A stretch of 64,000 nucleotides of DNA, from contig CALCQV010000071.1 of the NCBI GenBank assembly GCA_937894795.1, positions 1 through 64,000 of the forward strand, read 5' to 3'. Shown here in pieces: positions 9,107 to 17,490 of the stretch. The DNA is from an uncultured Bacteroidales bacterium (GTDB lineage: Bacteria > Bacteroidota > Bacteroidia > Bacteroidales > Lentimicrobiaceae). How positions within the stretch are numbered: position 1 is the first letter of the stretch; each line of letters begins with the position of its first letter. Below the pieces are notes generated by a model. The model was given only the letters and a program-made list of their open reading frames with translations, was not told where the DNA came from and did not search any database. Made by a program: the position numbers and the translations under genes.

Positions 9107-9523
9107 ATGAAAAGGATACATATACTTATACTTATTATAATGGTTGCTGCTATTGGTGTGGTGCTAAGTCTTTCTATGAATACTTCCACTTATGCCGGCT
9201 TTAATGAAGCAGCAGAACATAAAAACCGCGAATTTCATGTGATGGGTAAGCTAAGTCCCGGTAAAGAGATTGTGTATGATGCTGCCAAAGATGCTAATAG
9301 TTTTAGCTTTACAATGATTGACGATCAGGGCACCGAGATGCTTGTAAAGTATAATGACAGTAAGCCTCAGGACTTTGAAAAACTCGAGCAGATTGTTGTA
9401 ATCGGTAAAATGAAAGAAGGGCACTTTGAAGCCCATAAGATGAATTTAAAGTGCCCTTCTAAGTATAATAAAGACCAGGTCCCTCAAGAATTCAAGGAAA
9501 TTAATTATTCTGATGGTGAATAG
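9107..9523 (+). CDS. ccmE: Cytochrome c maturation protein CcmE, CxxxY type
   Basis: Periplasmic heme chaperone anchored by one N-terminal helix (IHILILIIMVAAIGVVLSL), 138 residues. The beta-barrel (OB-fold) region includes EFHVMGKLSPGKEI and the FSFTMIDDQG strand. The heme-attachment motif is KCPSKY, so Cys116 replaces the usual histidine of HxxxY while Tyr120 is kept. A CxxxY CcmE has been described for some archaeal and sulphate-reducer Ccm systems, so this is a known variant rather than a broken gene. In many Bacteroidota ccmF follows ccmE; here the next gene is an unrelated minus-strand lipoprotein. Confidence 0.93.
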   Translation: MKRIHILILIIMVAAIGVVLSLSMNTSTYAGFNEAAEHKNREFHVMGKLSPGKEIVYDAAKDANSFSFTMIDDQGTEMLVKYNDSKPQDFEKLEQIVVIGKMKEGHFEAHKMNLKCPSKYNKDQVPQEFKEINYSDGE

Positions 9524-9531
9524 CAGAGATA

Positions 9532-9562
9532 ATTAACTCCAGCTCAAATACATGGAGTTAAT
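9532..9562. terminator. Inverted repeat between convergent ccmE and lipoprotein genes
   Basis: ATTAACTCC at 9532-9540 pairs perfectly with GGAGTTAAT at 9554-9562. It sits between two convergent genes and overlaps the lipoprotein stop codon. There is no strong T-run, so it is only a weak terminator candidate. Confidence 0.35.
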
Positions 9563-10103
9563 AAGCTATTTCAAGTTTAAAATCATCAACCAATAGTTCT
9601 CCAATACCGTTATTCCAAACGTAGGCTTTCATTATATCATCTTTCTTCAGATTGTCAGGAAGTTTGAAGGTGAAATTCATTTGCTTCCATTCATTGAGTT
9701 TGGTAAAAAGAGTATCGAGGGTCACACCCTTATAAAATTTGTCACCATTAACTGATATAACCAATATTGCTTTTGAATCAGGCTGAAGTGCACATCCATA
9801 AGTTGTGAAATCTATCTCCTTAGGCATGGCTTCATCCATATCACCTAATCTGGCTTCGTACAAAAGGCTAAAACGATTTACTGAATCAATTTTACTGGCA
9901 ATATTGCCTGTGTGGGCTACACCTTCAACAATAGTTTTCAGATTCTTCCATGTTGAGGGAATTACATTGTTAAGTGAATCAACATTTTCAATTGATGTTT
10001 CAATCACTTTTGTGTGTGATGGGCCTGATGCCTTTTTCCCATTTCCTGAGTTGCATGATGCTATCAGCAATGCTAATGCTGAGAATAAGAGTATTCTTTT
10101 CAT
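9558..10103 (-). CDS. Uncharacterised lipoprotein
   Basis: 181 residues from the ATG at 10103. The longer reading to 10187 adds a polar leader upstream of a promoter element and spoils the signal peptide. The N-terminus is a lipoprotein signal with lipobox LLIASC, then a Ser/Gly/Lys linker. The mature part ends with a beta-rich stretch (MNFTFKLPDNLKKDD, YVWNNGIGELLVDDFKLEI) that resembles a jelly-roll or carbohydrate-binding-type sandwich, but no family can be named. It is probably tethered to the outer membrane, as lipoproteins of this phylum usually are. It is convergent with ccmE and divergent from rocD. Confidence 0.8.
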   Translation of the reverse strand: MKRILLFSALALLIASCNSGNGKKASGPSHTKVIETSIENVDSLNNVIPSTWKNLKTIVEGVAHTGNIASKIDSVNRFSLLYEARLGDMDEAMPKEIDFTTYGCALQPDSKAILVISVNGDKFYKGVTLDTLFTKLNEWKQMNFTFKLPDNLKKDDIMKAYVWNNGIGELLVDDFKLEIAY

Positions 10104-10142
10104 AATTCTGTTGATTAATAATTGGTTTGTGATTTCAGGGCA

Positions 10143-10150
10143 CAAAGTTA
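10143..10150 (-). promoter_or_regulatory. -7 promoter element (TAACTTTG) for the lipoprotein
   Basis: On the minus strand this reads TAACTTTG, 40 bp upstream of the ATG at 10103. No -33 element is recognised. Confidence 0.45.
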
Positions 10151-10297
10151 AATAAAGTAAAGAGTTTGTATTCTCATATTGAAGCAAAATAATCTGTTTG
10201 TTATCGGATTCTTATTTTATTCTTGAATAATGATGTATGCCTGGCAGTTATTGTTTTCTTAACAATTATAATGATAATTGAAACGATTTTTATTTCC

Positions 10298-10328
10298 TTT
10301 GGCCATTTACTTTTAAGTTATATCTTTG
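10298..10328 (+). promoter_or_regulatory. Complete Bacteroidota promoter for rocD (TTTG-N19-TATCTTTG)
   Basis: TTTG at 10298-10301, a 19-bp spacer and TATCTTTG at 10321-10328 match the -33/-7 consensus of the Bacteroidota primary sigma factor. The start codon at 10374 follows about 45 bp later. The TTG at 10326 lies inside the -7 element and so cannot be the start. Confidence 0.75.
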
Positions 10329-10373
10329 CCGACAATAGCGCTAAAAAACAACTATTTAACACATATTTTTATC

Positions 10374-11597
10374 ATGAATGAATTAACGACATCTGAAAAA
10401 CTGATGCAACTGGAAGACAAGTACGGTGCGCACAATTATCACCCACTGCCTGTAGTGTTGGCTAAAGGAGAAGGAGCTCTGGTATGGGATGTAGAGGGAA
10501 AAGAATACTTTGATTTTCTATCAGCCTATTCTGCTGTTAATCAAGGTCATTGCCATCCCCGCATCATCAGTGCACTAACTGATCAGGCTAAACAAATGAC
10601 ACTTACTTCCAGGGCATTCTTCAATGACTCATTAGGTCCTTATGAAAAGTATATTACCGAATATTTCGGTTATGACAAGGTATTACCGATGAATACCGGT
10701 GCAGAAGCTGATGAAACAGCTCTTAAGCTTTGCCGTAAATGGGCCTACAAAGTAAAAGGAATTGCAGACAATCAGGCAAAAATAATTGTATGTGATGGTA
10801 ATTTCCATGGCCGTACAATTACTATTGTATCAATGTCATCAGATCCTGAATCTTATGGTGGTTATGGCCCCTTTACACCGGGTTTTATCAAGATCCCATA
10901 TAATGACTTAAATGCTCTTGCAGAAGCATTGAAGGATCCTAATGTTGCCGGTTTCCTAGTTGAGCCTATTCAGGGTGAGGCCGGAGTTTTTGTTCCTGAT
11001 GAAGGATATCTTGCCAAAGCTTACCAGATGTGCAAGGATAAGAATGTATTATTTATAGCCGACGAAGTACAAACAGGTATTGCCCGTACCGGTAAATTAC
11101 TGGCATGCGATCATGAAAACGTTCGTCCTGATATTCTGATTTTAGGAAAAGCCCTATCAGGCGGTGTTTATCCTGTATCAGCTGTATTAGCTGATGATGA
11201 GATAATGCTGACTATAAAACCCGGTGAGCACGGTTCAACATTTGGTGGCAATCCAATTGCTGCTAAAGTTGCTGTTGCTGCTTTGCAGGTAATAAAGGAC
11301 GAGAAACTGGCTGAAAAGGCAGAGTATTTAGGTAAAATTTTCCGCGATGAGATGAGAAAAGTTAAATCTGATATGATAGCTTTAGTTCGTGGAAAGGGAT
11401 TGCTGAATGCTGTTATTATTCGTCCTAAAAATGGTAAGGAAGCATGGGACGTTTGTCTCAAGATGCGTGATAATGGAGTACTTGCAAAACCAACACATGG
11501 TGATATTATACGTTTTGCTCCTCCTTTAGTAATAACTGAAGAGCAATTACGTGAAGCTATTCGCAGGATTATTGAATCAATAAAATCATTCGAATAA
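10374..11597 (+). CDS. rocD: Ornithine--oxo-acid aminotransferase
   Basis: PLP enzyme converting ornithine and 2-oxoglutarate to glutamate semialdehyde and glutamate, linking arginine and proline metabolism. 407 residues from the ATG at 10374. Class III aminotransferase landmarks are in order: [18 protein letters not shown], then [14 protein letters not shown], then the aspartate strand [14 protein letters not shown], then the PLP lysine in [14 protein letters not shown], then [11 protein letters not shown]. The YSAVNQGH and [10 protein letters not shown] segments favour ornithine aminotransferase over acetylornithine aminotransferase. It has its own promoter and a strong terminator. Confidence 0.93.
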   Translation: MNELTTSEKLMQLEDKYGAHNYHPLPVVLAKGEGALVWDVEGKEYFDFLSAYSAVNQGHCHPRIISALTDQAKQMTLTSRAFFNDSLGPYEKYITEYFGYDKVLPMNTGAEADETALKLCRKWAYKVKGIADNQAKIIVCDGNFHGRTITIVSMSSDPESYGGYGPFTPGFIKIPYNDLNALAEALKDPNVAGFLVEPIQGEAGVFVPDEGYLAKAYQMCKDKNVLFIADEVQTGIARTGKLLACDHENVRPDILILGKALSGGVYPVSAVLADDEIMLTIKPGEHGSTFGGNPIAAKVAVAALQVIKDEKLAEKAEYLGKIFRDEMRKVKSDMIALVRGKGLLNAVIIRPKNGKEAWDVCLKMRDNGVLAKPTHGDIIRFAPPLVITEEQLREAIRRIIESIKSFE

Positions 11598-11614
11598 TCT
11601 ACTAATTGTATTAT

Positions 11615-11657
11615 AAAAAGCAGAAGCCCGACAGTAATAGTCGGGCTTCTGCTTTTT
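11615..11657 (+). terminator. Strong terminator of rocD
   Basis: A perfect stem of about 18 bp (AAAAAGCAGAAGCCCGAC with its complement) encloses a 7-nt loop and ends in a T-run. Confidence 0.95.
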
Positions 11658-11721
11658 ACTATTGTCGCTCTCACTATACGGATATATAGATTATTATCCA
11701 TATGGATGTAGGCTCTTAATT

Positions 11722-11757
11722 AAAAAAGAGGCTTTCAATCTGAAAGCCTCTTTTTTT
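11722..11757. terminator. Bidirectional terminator ending the susCD operon
   Basis: A 15-bp stem (AAAAAAGAGGCTTTC / GAAAGCCTCTTTTTT) with a 5-nt loop. The A-run on one side and T-run on the other allow termination both ways. It lies 21 bp past the susD stop codon. Confidence 0.9.
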
Positions 11758-11778
11758 AAGTTAACTTAACTGAGATTG

Positions 11779-13317
11779 TTATTTATCCCAGATCAGTTTT
11801 GTGTTATAAGTGTCACCACCAACAGAAGCAGAAGCTGCATCAGCATTCTCCTTGTTGATTGTAAACTCTTGTACAGGATAAGTTAACCTGCGTGGAATTC
11901 TGTCATTACCGGTAGTTGGAACAGGACCAAAAGTTACAACTGTACCATTTGATAAAGGACCTGTTTTCTCACCTACTTCTATGATAGATTTCGGGTAACC
12001 TGTTCTACGATATTCAGCCCATGCTTCATAACCATTCATATACAAAGCAATGTATTTCTGAGTTAGAACATTTTCCTCATTGGCAGCCGGAAGAGCAGCA
12101 ATAAAGTCAGCAGCACCTTCAGCACCCCAACGTTCCAATGATGCAGCAACACCAGCTTCATACCATGATTGACTCCATCCGTTCAGTTCTGAAAGAATGA
12201 AACATACCTCAGCATAATCCATCCAAACAACGGTAGCATCAGCATGAGCAACCAGGTTTTGTGAATTGTACAAGTCGGCAGTTACGCTACGTAGAGCAGA
12301 AGCATTCTGATTTACAATACCGTAAGGCATTCCGCGATAAGCACCACCTCTTTTCGGGACGAAAATAGGTAATCTTGGGTCTTCAATGCCAAAGAATGGA
12401 TTTGTCTTATTATTCAGGGTGTCATTAATACCCTTCAATAAATCAACAAAATTTGCTGTTACGGTAAAGTCATTACGACGTGCAACATAGAAACCATCAT
12501 ACATAGGTGAATTGCTTTCGCCATCGCCTAAATAAGTAACCCCTGCATTATCAGCATTACTGGTAAATACATTGTCAGAAGCTTCAGCTATTGCAGCAGT
12601 GCGTGCAGCAACTAAATCAGGATCAGTTGCTTTGCTTAAACGTATTGCAAGTTTTAAACGTAATGAATTTGCAAACTTAGCCCACTGTGCAGGATCACCG
12701 TCATACATTAAGTCACCACTGGTAAAAACAGTTGTTGTTGAACCTTCCAGATAATCAGCAGCAGCTTTCAACTTGGCAAATAAGTCAAGGAATATTACCT
12801 TTTGCGTTGAATAAGCAGGAGTTGGATTGTTAACAGCATCAAATGCTTCCTCATAAGGAACATCACCATAAGTAGATACCAATAATTGGAAAACATAAGA
12901 TTTCAGAATATTAGCTACAGCAATCTGTCCATCAGCATCACCATAATAAGTGTTAATCTCTGCTCTTCTATCAGGATTGCTGGCAATATTTATAATATCC
13001 TGCAAATCCATCATATCAGTGTAGAGTAAACGCCAGTACTGGTTATTAACATTCTGACGGATGATGAATCTATCTTCTTCAGTATAGTTACGTTGTGCCC
13101 AGAATTGTGACCACAGTAAACCCTGACGGGCGCTAAACCATTCGTCAAAGATATCATCAGTAATGTACCGCTGTGCGGTTGAAATCAGGTTTACAGTCGG
13201 TACTTCCTTAGGACGGTTGGGGTCAGTATTGATTTCATCGAAATCTTTTGTACAACCGAAAGCCATCACCACCAGTACCAAGAGACTAAGTGTATATTTT
13301 AGGATGTTTGTTTTCAT
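11779..13317 (-). CDS. SusD/RagB-family outer membrane lipoprotein (SusD-like 2 type)
   Basis: Surface lipoprotein that caps a SusC channel and binds the incoming nutrient. 512 residues with lipoprotein signal and lipobox VMAFGC near residue 22. Mature protein begins TKDFDEINTDPNRPKEV, typical of the SusD-like 2 subgroup, followed by a TPR-rich helical fold (LLWSQFWAQRNYTEEDRF; VANILKSYVFQLLVSTYGDVPY) and the C-terminal NDRIPRRLTYPVQEFTIN. It is 12 bp downstream of the susC-like gene, so the two are co-transcribed. No glycoside hydrolase, peptidase or sensor is adjacent, so the substrate is unknown. Proteins of this subgroup are often linked to peptides or other non-glycan ligands. Confidence 0.93.
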   Translation of the reverse strand: MKTNILKYTLSLLVLVVMAFGCTKDFDEINTDPNRPKEVPTVNLISTAQRYITDDIFDEWFSARQGLLWSQFWAQRNYTEEDRFIIRQNVNNQYWRLLYTDMMDLQDIINIASNPDRRAEINTYYGDADGQIAVANILKSYVFQLLVSTYGDVPYEEAFDAVNNPTPAYSTQKVIFLDLFAKLKAAADYLEGSTTTVFTSGDLMYDGDPAQWAKFANSLRLKLAIRLSKATDPDLVAARTAAIAEASDNVFTSNADNAGVTYLGDGESNSPMYDGFYVARRNDFTVTANFVDLLKGINDTLNNKTNPFFGIEDPRLPIFVPKRGGAYRGMPYGIVNQNASALRSVTADLYNSQNLVAHADATVVWMDYAEVCFILSELNGWSQSWYEAGVAASLERWGAEGAADFIAALPAANEENVLTQKYIALYMNGYEAWAEYRRTGYPKSIIEVGEKTGPLSNGTVVTFGPVPTTGNDRIPRRLTYPVQEFTINKENADAASASVGGDTYNTKLIWDK

Positions 13318-13329
13318 ATTGTATATTTA

Positions 13330-16300
13330 TTAAAAGTTAAAGTTAAGACCAAACCCAAAATATCTCAGGCTGGGAAGAGCACCGCCTTCAATTCCCTGTA
13401 TATTGCCACTACCAGTAGTGTTCTCAGGATCGATATGTTTTATATCAGCACCCCAGATACCAAGGTTACGACCAAATGCAGAAACTGCTAAGTTCTGAAT
13501 TGGGCCGGTCCATTTTGATGGAAGAGTATAACTGAGACGAAGTTCTCTTAGTTTAACATAGGTAGCATCGAAAACGTTTGCTTCGGCTGGTCCTGAATAG
13601 TGCCATCCACCCCATGATTCAGCATCAATGAGAGTTGTGTTAGCTACAGGAACATCTGATGGATTTCCTTCAGCATCAAGATACTGAATTGTACCGTCAT
13701 CATTTAATTCACCATAAACGCCTTCAAATAAAGCACCACCACCGTCTTCCAGAGGATCACGAACATTCTTGCCATTATAGTTGGTTCCTGCAGTTTCTTC
13801 AAGAATACCACTATACATTCCCCACATATTTGTTGTTGAGAATAACTGACCACCTTCACGATAATCAATTAATGCAGACAATTCAAGTCCCTTGAAGTTG
13901 AATCTGTTCCATACACCAAGCAAGAAGTCAGGTAATACGGTTCCAATGGATTGTACCGGGCCAACAAGTGTGTAACCATCGGTATCAACAATGATGTTTC
14001 CATCAGCATCCTTAACATAGCTTGAACCAATTAATGAACCATAAGGTAAACCTACTTCAGCATTAACTGATACGGCGAATGGGCCATTAACCAATTGATA
14101 AACATCGAGATCCGGAGCTAATTCAACAACTTCATTGGTATTCTTTGTGAAGTTAGCGTTGATATTCCAGCTAAATGATGAGGTCTTAACCGGTGTTAGA
14201 TTCAAACCGATTTCAATACCCTTGTTGGTGATTTCTCCTGAATTGATGAATTTAGAACCGTAACCTGAAGCACCTGATATAGCAACCGGTAGAATCTGGT
14301 CGAATGTTCTTTCACTATAATAGGTGAAATCAAATCCAATGCGGTTGCTGAAGAACATAAGTTCCGTTCCAACTTCAAATGAATTGGTGGTTTCCGGTAA
14401 TAACTCCTTATTGTTAAGGGTTGTAGGAATTGAATAGTTAGCCTGGCCACCGAAATTGCTTACGTAAGTATAATAATAGTCATTGTTGTATGGATCAGTG
14501 TCATTACCTGATTTGGCAACACCTATGCGAACTTTACCAAAACTTAAAACTCCGTTATCTTTCAGTGCACTGAGTTCTGAGAATACAAAACTCATGGTTA
14601 CTGAAGGATAGTCAAATCTATATGGTTTAATAGTGGAACTCCAGTCACTTCTGTAGGTTGCATCCAAATACAACATACCCATGAAGCCAAAGTTAACACT
14701 ACCAAACAAACTCTGTACTTCTTTTACATCCTCATATTCAGCAACAGAAGGTTTGTTTGTAGAATTGGTTATCTTATATAATTCAGGAATAATCAAACCG
14801 CCATTGGTGTTTGAAGTCATTCTCTGATATTCTTTGTGTCTTTTGTTGGTTCCTGCCATTAAATTGACTGACAAATCTTCGGTAGCTTTAAAGCTATAAG
14901 TTGCAATCAACTCGGCATTGGTTTCCATGTACTCACGCCTGTTTTCATCGTATGATGATTGAGCCTGGGAACCCATGGCATTGCGTTCCATTTCTACCAG
15001 GTTGTAGTAGTCAAGATTCCATTTTCCCTGGATTGATAAGCCTTCCATAGGAGTGAGAAGAACACCGATATTACCAAATAAACGGTTTCTTTCATCATCC
15101 TGGTAATTCCTGTATCTTGTCCAATATGGATTATCGGAATAAGCAGGAGTTGGATCATCCCATGAGCTACGGTTCCATACACGTTGAGTTCCATCAGGAT
15201 TGACATAATTGCTCATAACACCCATATCAAGCTGGCGCTGTCCCCATTGGTTGAATTTCTGCATGATGTTATTGTCATCATAACCTGTTTCAGGACGGCC
15301 CATAGTGTAAGTGTTAACATAATTAGCACCGATAAATCCCTTTATCCATTTACTAACCTGTGATTCACCGTTAAAGTTAACAGAGTTCCTGTTCTGGGTA
15401 CTGTTAGGCATATAACCTTTCAGATCATAATTGGTATATGATAACCTGAAGGCTGATGACTCATTGGTACCGGTAATAGCGAAGTTATTGTTGAAAACAA
15501 CACCTGTTTCGAAGAAATCTTCAACATCTTTTTCAGGAGCAACCCATGGAGTAGTACCCGGATTTCCTTGTTTTCCGTTGGCTTCCCAATCGAAAATGTC
15601 AAATGCTGATAAAACTTCTACATTAGGATCATATTTTGGACCCCAGCTTTCATCCAATGCATAATCTACCAAGCGATAGTTTACACCATTGATTTCCTGG
15701 AGGGCAAATCCTGCATCTGTTCCTTCACCGGTATAAACATAACCACCACCATATAAATTCTGATATGTTGGCAGAAGTGCTACTTGTTCAAAGGATACGG
15801 AACTATTAACTTCAACGCCTAAACCTTTTTTACCTGCTTTGGCTTTCTTGGTTGTAATAAGAATTACACCATTGGCAGCGCGTGAACCGTAAAGAGCAGC
15901 AGCGGTGGGACCTTTAAGAACTGATACTGACTCAATATCGTCAGGGTTGATATCATTGGCCATGTTACCATAGTCAACACCACCTGCACCACGCTGTGTA
16001 TCTGTAGTGTTATAGTTGCTGTTATCCATAGCAACACCATCAACTACAAATAAAGGCTGGTTGTTACCTGAAACTGATTTGATACCCCTGATGGTAATGC
16101 GCGATGAACCGCCCATATTACCTGATGCAGAAGTAATGTTCACCCCTGAAACTTTACCTGAAAGTGAAGTGATAAGATTACCTGAGCGGGTTTGGTTAAG
16201 CTCATCTGCTTTAACCTCTTCAACTGCGTAACCCAGTGCTTTCTTTTCACGGCTAATACCAAGAGCAGTTACAACAACTCCTTCAATATCCATGGCTTCA

Positions 16301-16590
16301 GTTTCCAGTATAATATTAATAACTGTCTGTGTGCCAATGGTTACTTCTTTAGATGTCATTCCTACAAATGAATACTGTAGTATTTTGCCGTCAGCCGGGA
16401 CTCTAAGTGAATAACGGCCGTTAACGTCTGTTGTGACTCCAATTGTGGTACCCTTTACCTGTACGGCAGCACCTGGAATAGGTTGCCCGTCATCAGCACT
16501 GGAAACCACACCCGTAATGGTTGTCTGAGCCAAAACTACCTGTACTCCGGCAAAAATCAGAAGTACAAGCATCATTGCAAATTTTCTCAT
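13330..16590 (-). CDS. SusC/RagA-family TonB-linked outer membrane transporter
   Basis: TonB-dependent nutrient importer, 1086 residues. Signal peptide ends near VVLAQ (residue 22). A carboxypeptidase-like beta-sandwich follows (TTITGVVSSADDGQPIPGA to about residue 100), then a TonB-box/linker region with VVVTALGISREKKALGY. The plug domain contains SLSGKVSGVNITS, SRITIRGIKS, PLFVVDGVAM and the signature SVLKGPTAAALYGSRAANGVILI. The rest is a 22-strand barrel ending in aromatic LRYFGFGLNFNF. It heads the two-gene susCD operon. A 395-bp gene-free stretch lies upstream. Confidence 0.96.
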   Translation of the reverse strand: MRKFAMMLVLLIFAGVQVVLAQTTITGVVSSADDGQPIPGAAVQVKGTTIGVTTDVNGRYSLRVPADGKILQYSFVGMTSKEVTIGTQTVINIILETEAMDIEGVVVTALGISREKKALGYAVEEVKADELNQTRSGNLITSLSGKVSGVNITSASGNMGGSSRITIRGIKSVSGNNQPLFVVDGVAMDNSNYNTTDTQRGAGGVDYGNMANDINPDDIESVSVLKGPTAAALYGSRAANGVILITTKKAKAGKKGLGVEVNSSVSFEQVALLPTYQNLYGGGYVYTGEGTDAGFALQEINGVNYRLVDYALDESWGPKYDPNVEVLSAFDIFDWEANGKQGNPGTTPWVAPEKDVEDFFETGVVFNNNFAITGTNESSAFRLSYTNYDLKGYMPNSTQNRNSVNFNGESQVSKWIKGFIGANYVNTYTMGRPETGYDDNNIMQKFNQWGQRQLDMGVMSNYVNPDGTQRVWNRSSWDDPTPAYSDNPYWTRYRNYQDDERNRLFGNIGVLLTPMEGLSIQGKWNLDYYNLVEMERNAMGSQAQSSYDENRREYMETNAELIATYSFKATEDLSVNLMAGTNKRHKEYQRMTSNTNGGLIIPELYKITNSTNKPSVAEYEDVKEVQSLFGSVNFGFMGMLYLDATYRSDWSSTIKPYRFDYPSVTMSFVFSELSALKDNGVLSFGKVRIGVAKSGNDTDPYNNDYYYTYVSNFGGQANYSIPTTLNNKELLPETTNSFEVGTELMFFSNRIGFDFTYYSERTFDQILPVAISGASGYGSKFINSGEITNKGIEIGLNLTPVKTSSFSWNINANFTKNTNEVVELAPDLDVYQLVNGPFAVSVNAEVGLPYGSLIGSSYVKDADGNIIVDTDGYTLVGPVQSIGTVLPDFLLGVWNRFNFKGLELSALIDYREGGQLFSTTNMWGMYSGILEETAGTNYNGKNVRDPLEDGGGALFEGVYGELNDDGTIQYLDAEGNPSDVPVANTTLIDAESWGGWHYSGPAEANVFDATYVKLRELRLSYTLPSKWTGPIQNLAVSAFGRNLGIWGADIKHIDPENTTGSGNIQGIEGGALPSLRYFGFGLNFNF

Positions 16591-16985
16591 AGTGTGTGTT
16601 TTTGGTGATTGAAATGTTAAACATTGATTTTAGTGAATAAAATTATCTCAATATTGTAAATGGCGCTCTTAATATATGTACGTGACCTCCCTTTTAAGTT
16701 TATAATAGATTTATTATATCTTTCTAAATTGGCACTGATAATCATTCAATTATATTGAAAACAACTCAGTAAAAACTATTCTAAAATGCTTATTTTAATT
16801 CCATTAAATATACAATTCCTGAAATTATTCTCACAATAATTCTTGTATATGGTACCGCTGGGTGTGGGTTTTAGCATGCTTTATGCCTAATTGATGTGCT
16901 AATGTATATAATTTTCTATCAAATTGTCAAAAAAAGTTAAAAAAAATGCTCAATTTGTTAACAAATTCTTGCTTTTTTACAAAAT
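16591..16985. other. Gene-free 395-bp stretch upstream of the susC-like gene
   Basis: AT-rich intergenic DNA with no ORF of note. I found no TAnnTTTG element on the minus strand here. It may hold a long leader or an ECF-type or otherwise regulated promoter for the susCD operon. No riboswitch fold is recognisable by eye. Confidence 0.5.
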
Positions 16986-17426
16986 TTACCTCATTTCACC
17001 CATATTCAAGCCGTATGCTCCTATAAAAACTGATGTTATCAAGGCATTCGGCAGGGGTACTGTATAACCTGTTACCATAAAAAAAGGTACCAACAACATC
17101 ATTAGCTGAGCAGTAGTGTAAAAATGAAATCCTTTCTTTCTCTGATTCCACATCAATAGCGCTCCTGCAAAGGAAACGATGTAGAATGCCGTCATTGTTA
17201 AAAAGAATGATCGCTCAGCATTATTGATTACTGCAAGCATACTTTCATTATCCAATGGGAATCCCTCTTCTGTTATTATTGCCGGTATCTCATTGTAGAT
17301 AAGGAATATTACAAAGAACGCTACTGCGGAGAATCCGCTCCCAATAAAAGTAAGTATACAAATAAATGTTAATCCTGATGATCTGGGCTTACTGTCTGTT
17401 TTATTATCACTCTGATCTGTCAACAT
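16986..17426 (-). CDS. Small multi-pass membrane protein, unknown function
   Basis: 146 residues. A polar N-terminus (TDQSDNKTDSKPRSSG) precedes about four hydrophobic helices, roughly residues 18-45, 73-94, 104-120 and 122-140, with a loop NEIPAIITEEGFPLDNESM between helices 1 and 2. No family is recognised. It lies between hutH (65 bp upstream) and the susC leader on the same strand. Coding character is reasonable because the hydrophobic pattern and basic inter-helix loop (NQRKKGFHF) look like a real membrane protein. Confidence 0.7.
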   Translation of the reverse strand: MLTDQSDNKTDSKPRSSGLTFICILTFIGSGFSAVAFFVIFLIYNEIPAIITEEGFPLDNESMLAVINNAERSFFLTMTAFYIVSFAGALLMWNQRKKGFHFYTTAQLMMLLVPFFMVTGYTVPLPNALITSVFIGAYGLNMGEMR

Positions 17427-17490
17427 TTATTAGCAATTAAATAAGATGTAGTTCAATTGAAAAGGTTGCATCCTGTTAAAAGTCTGTTAT

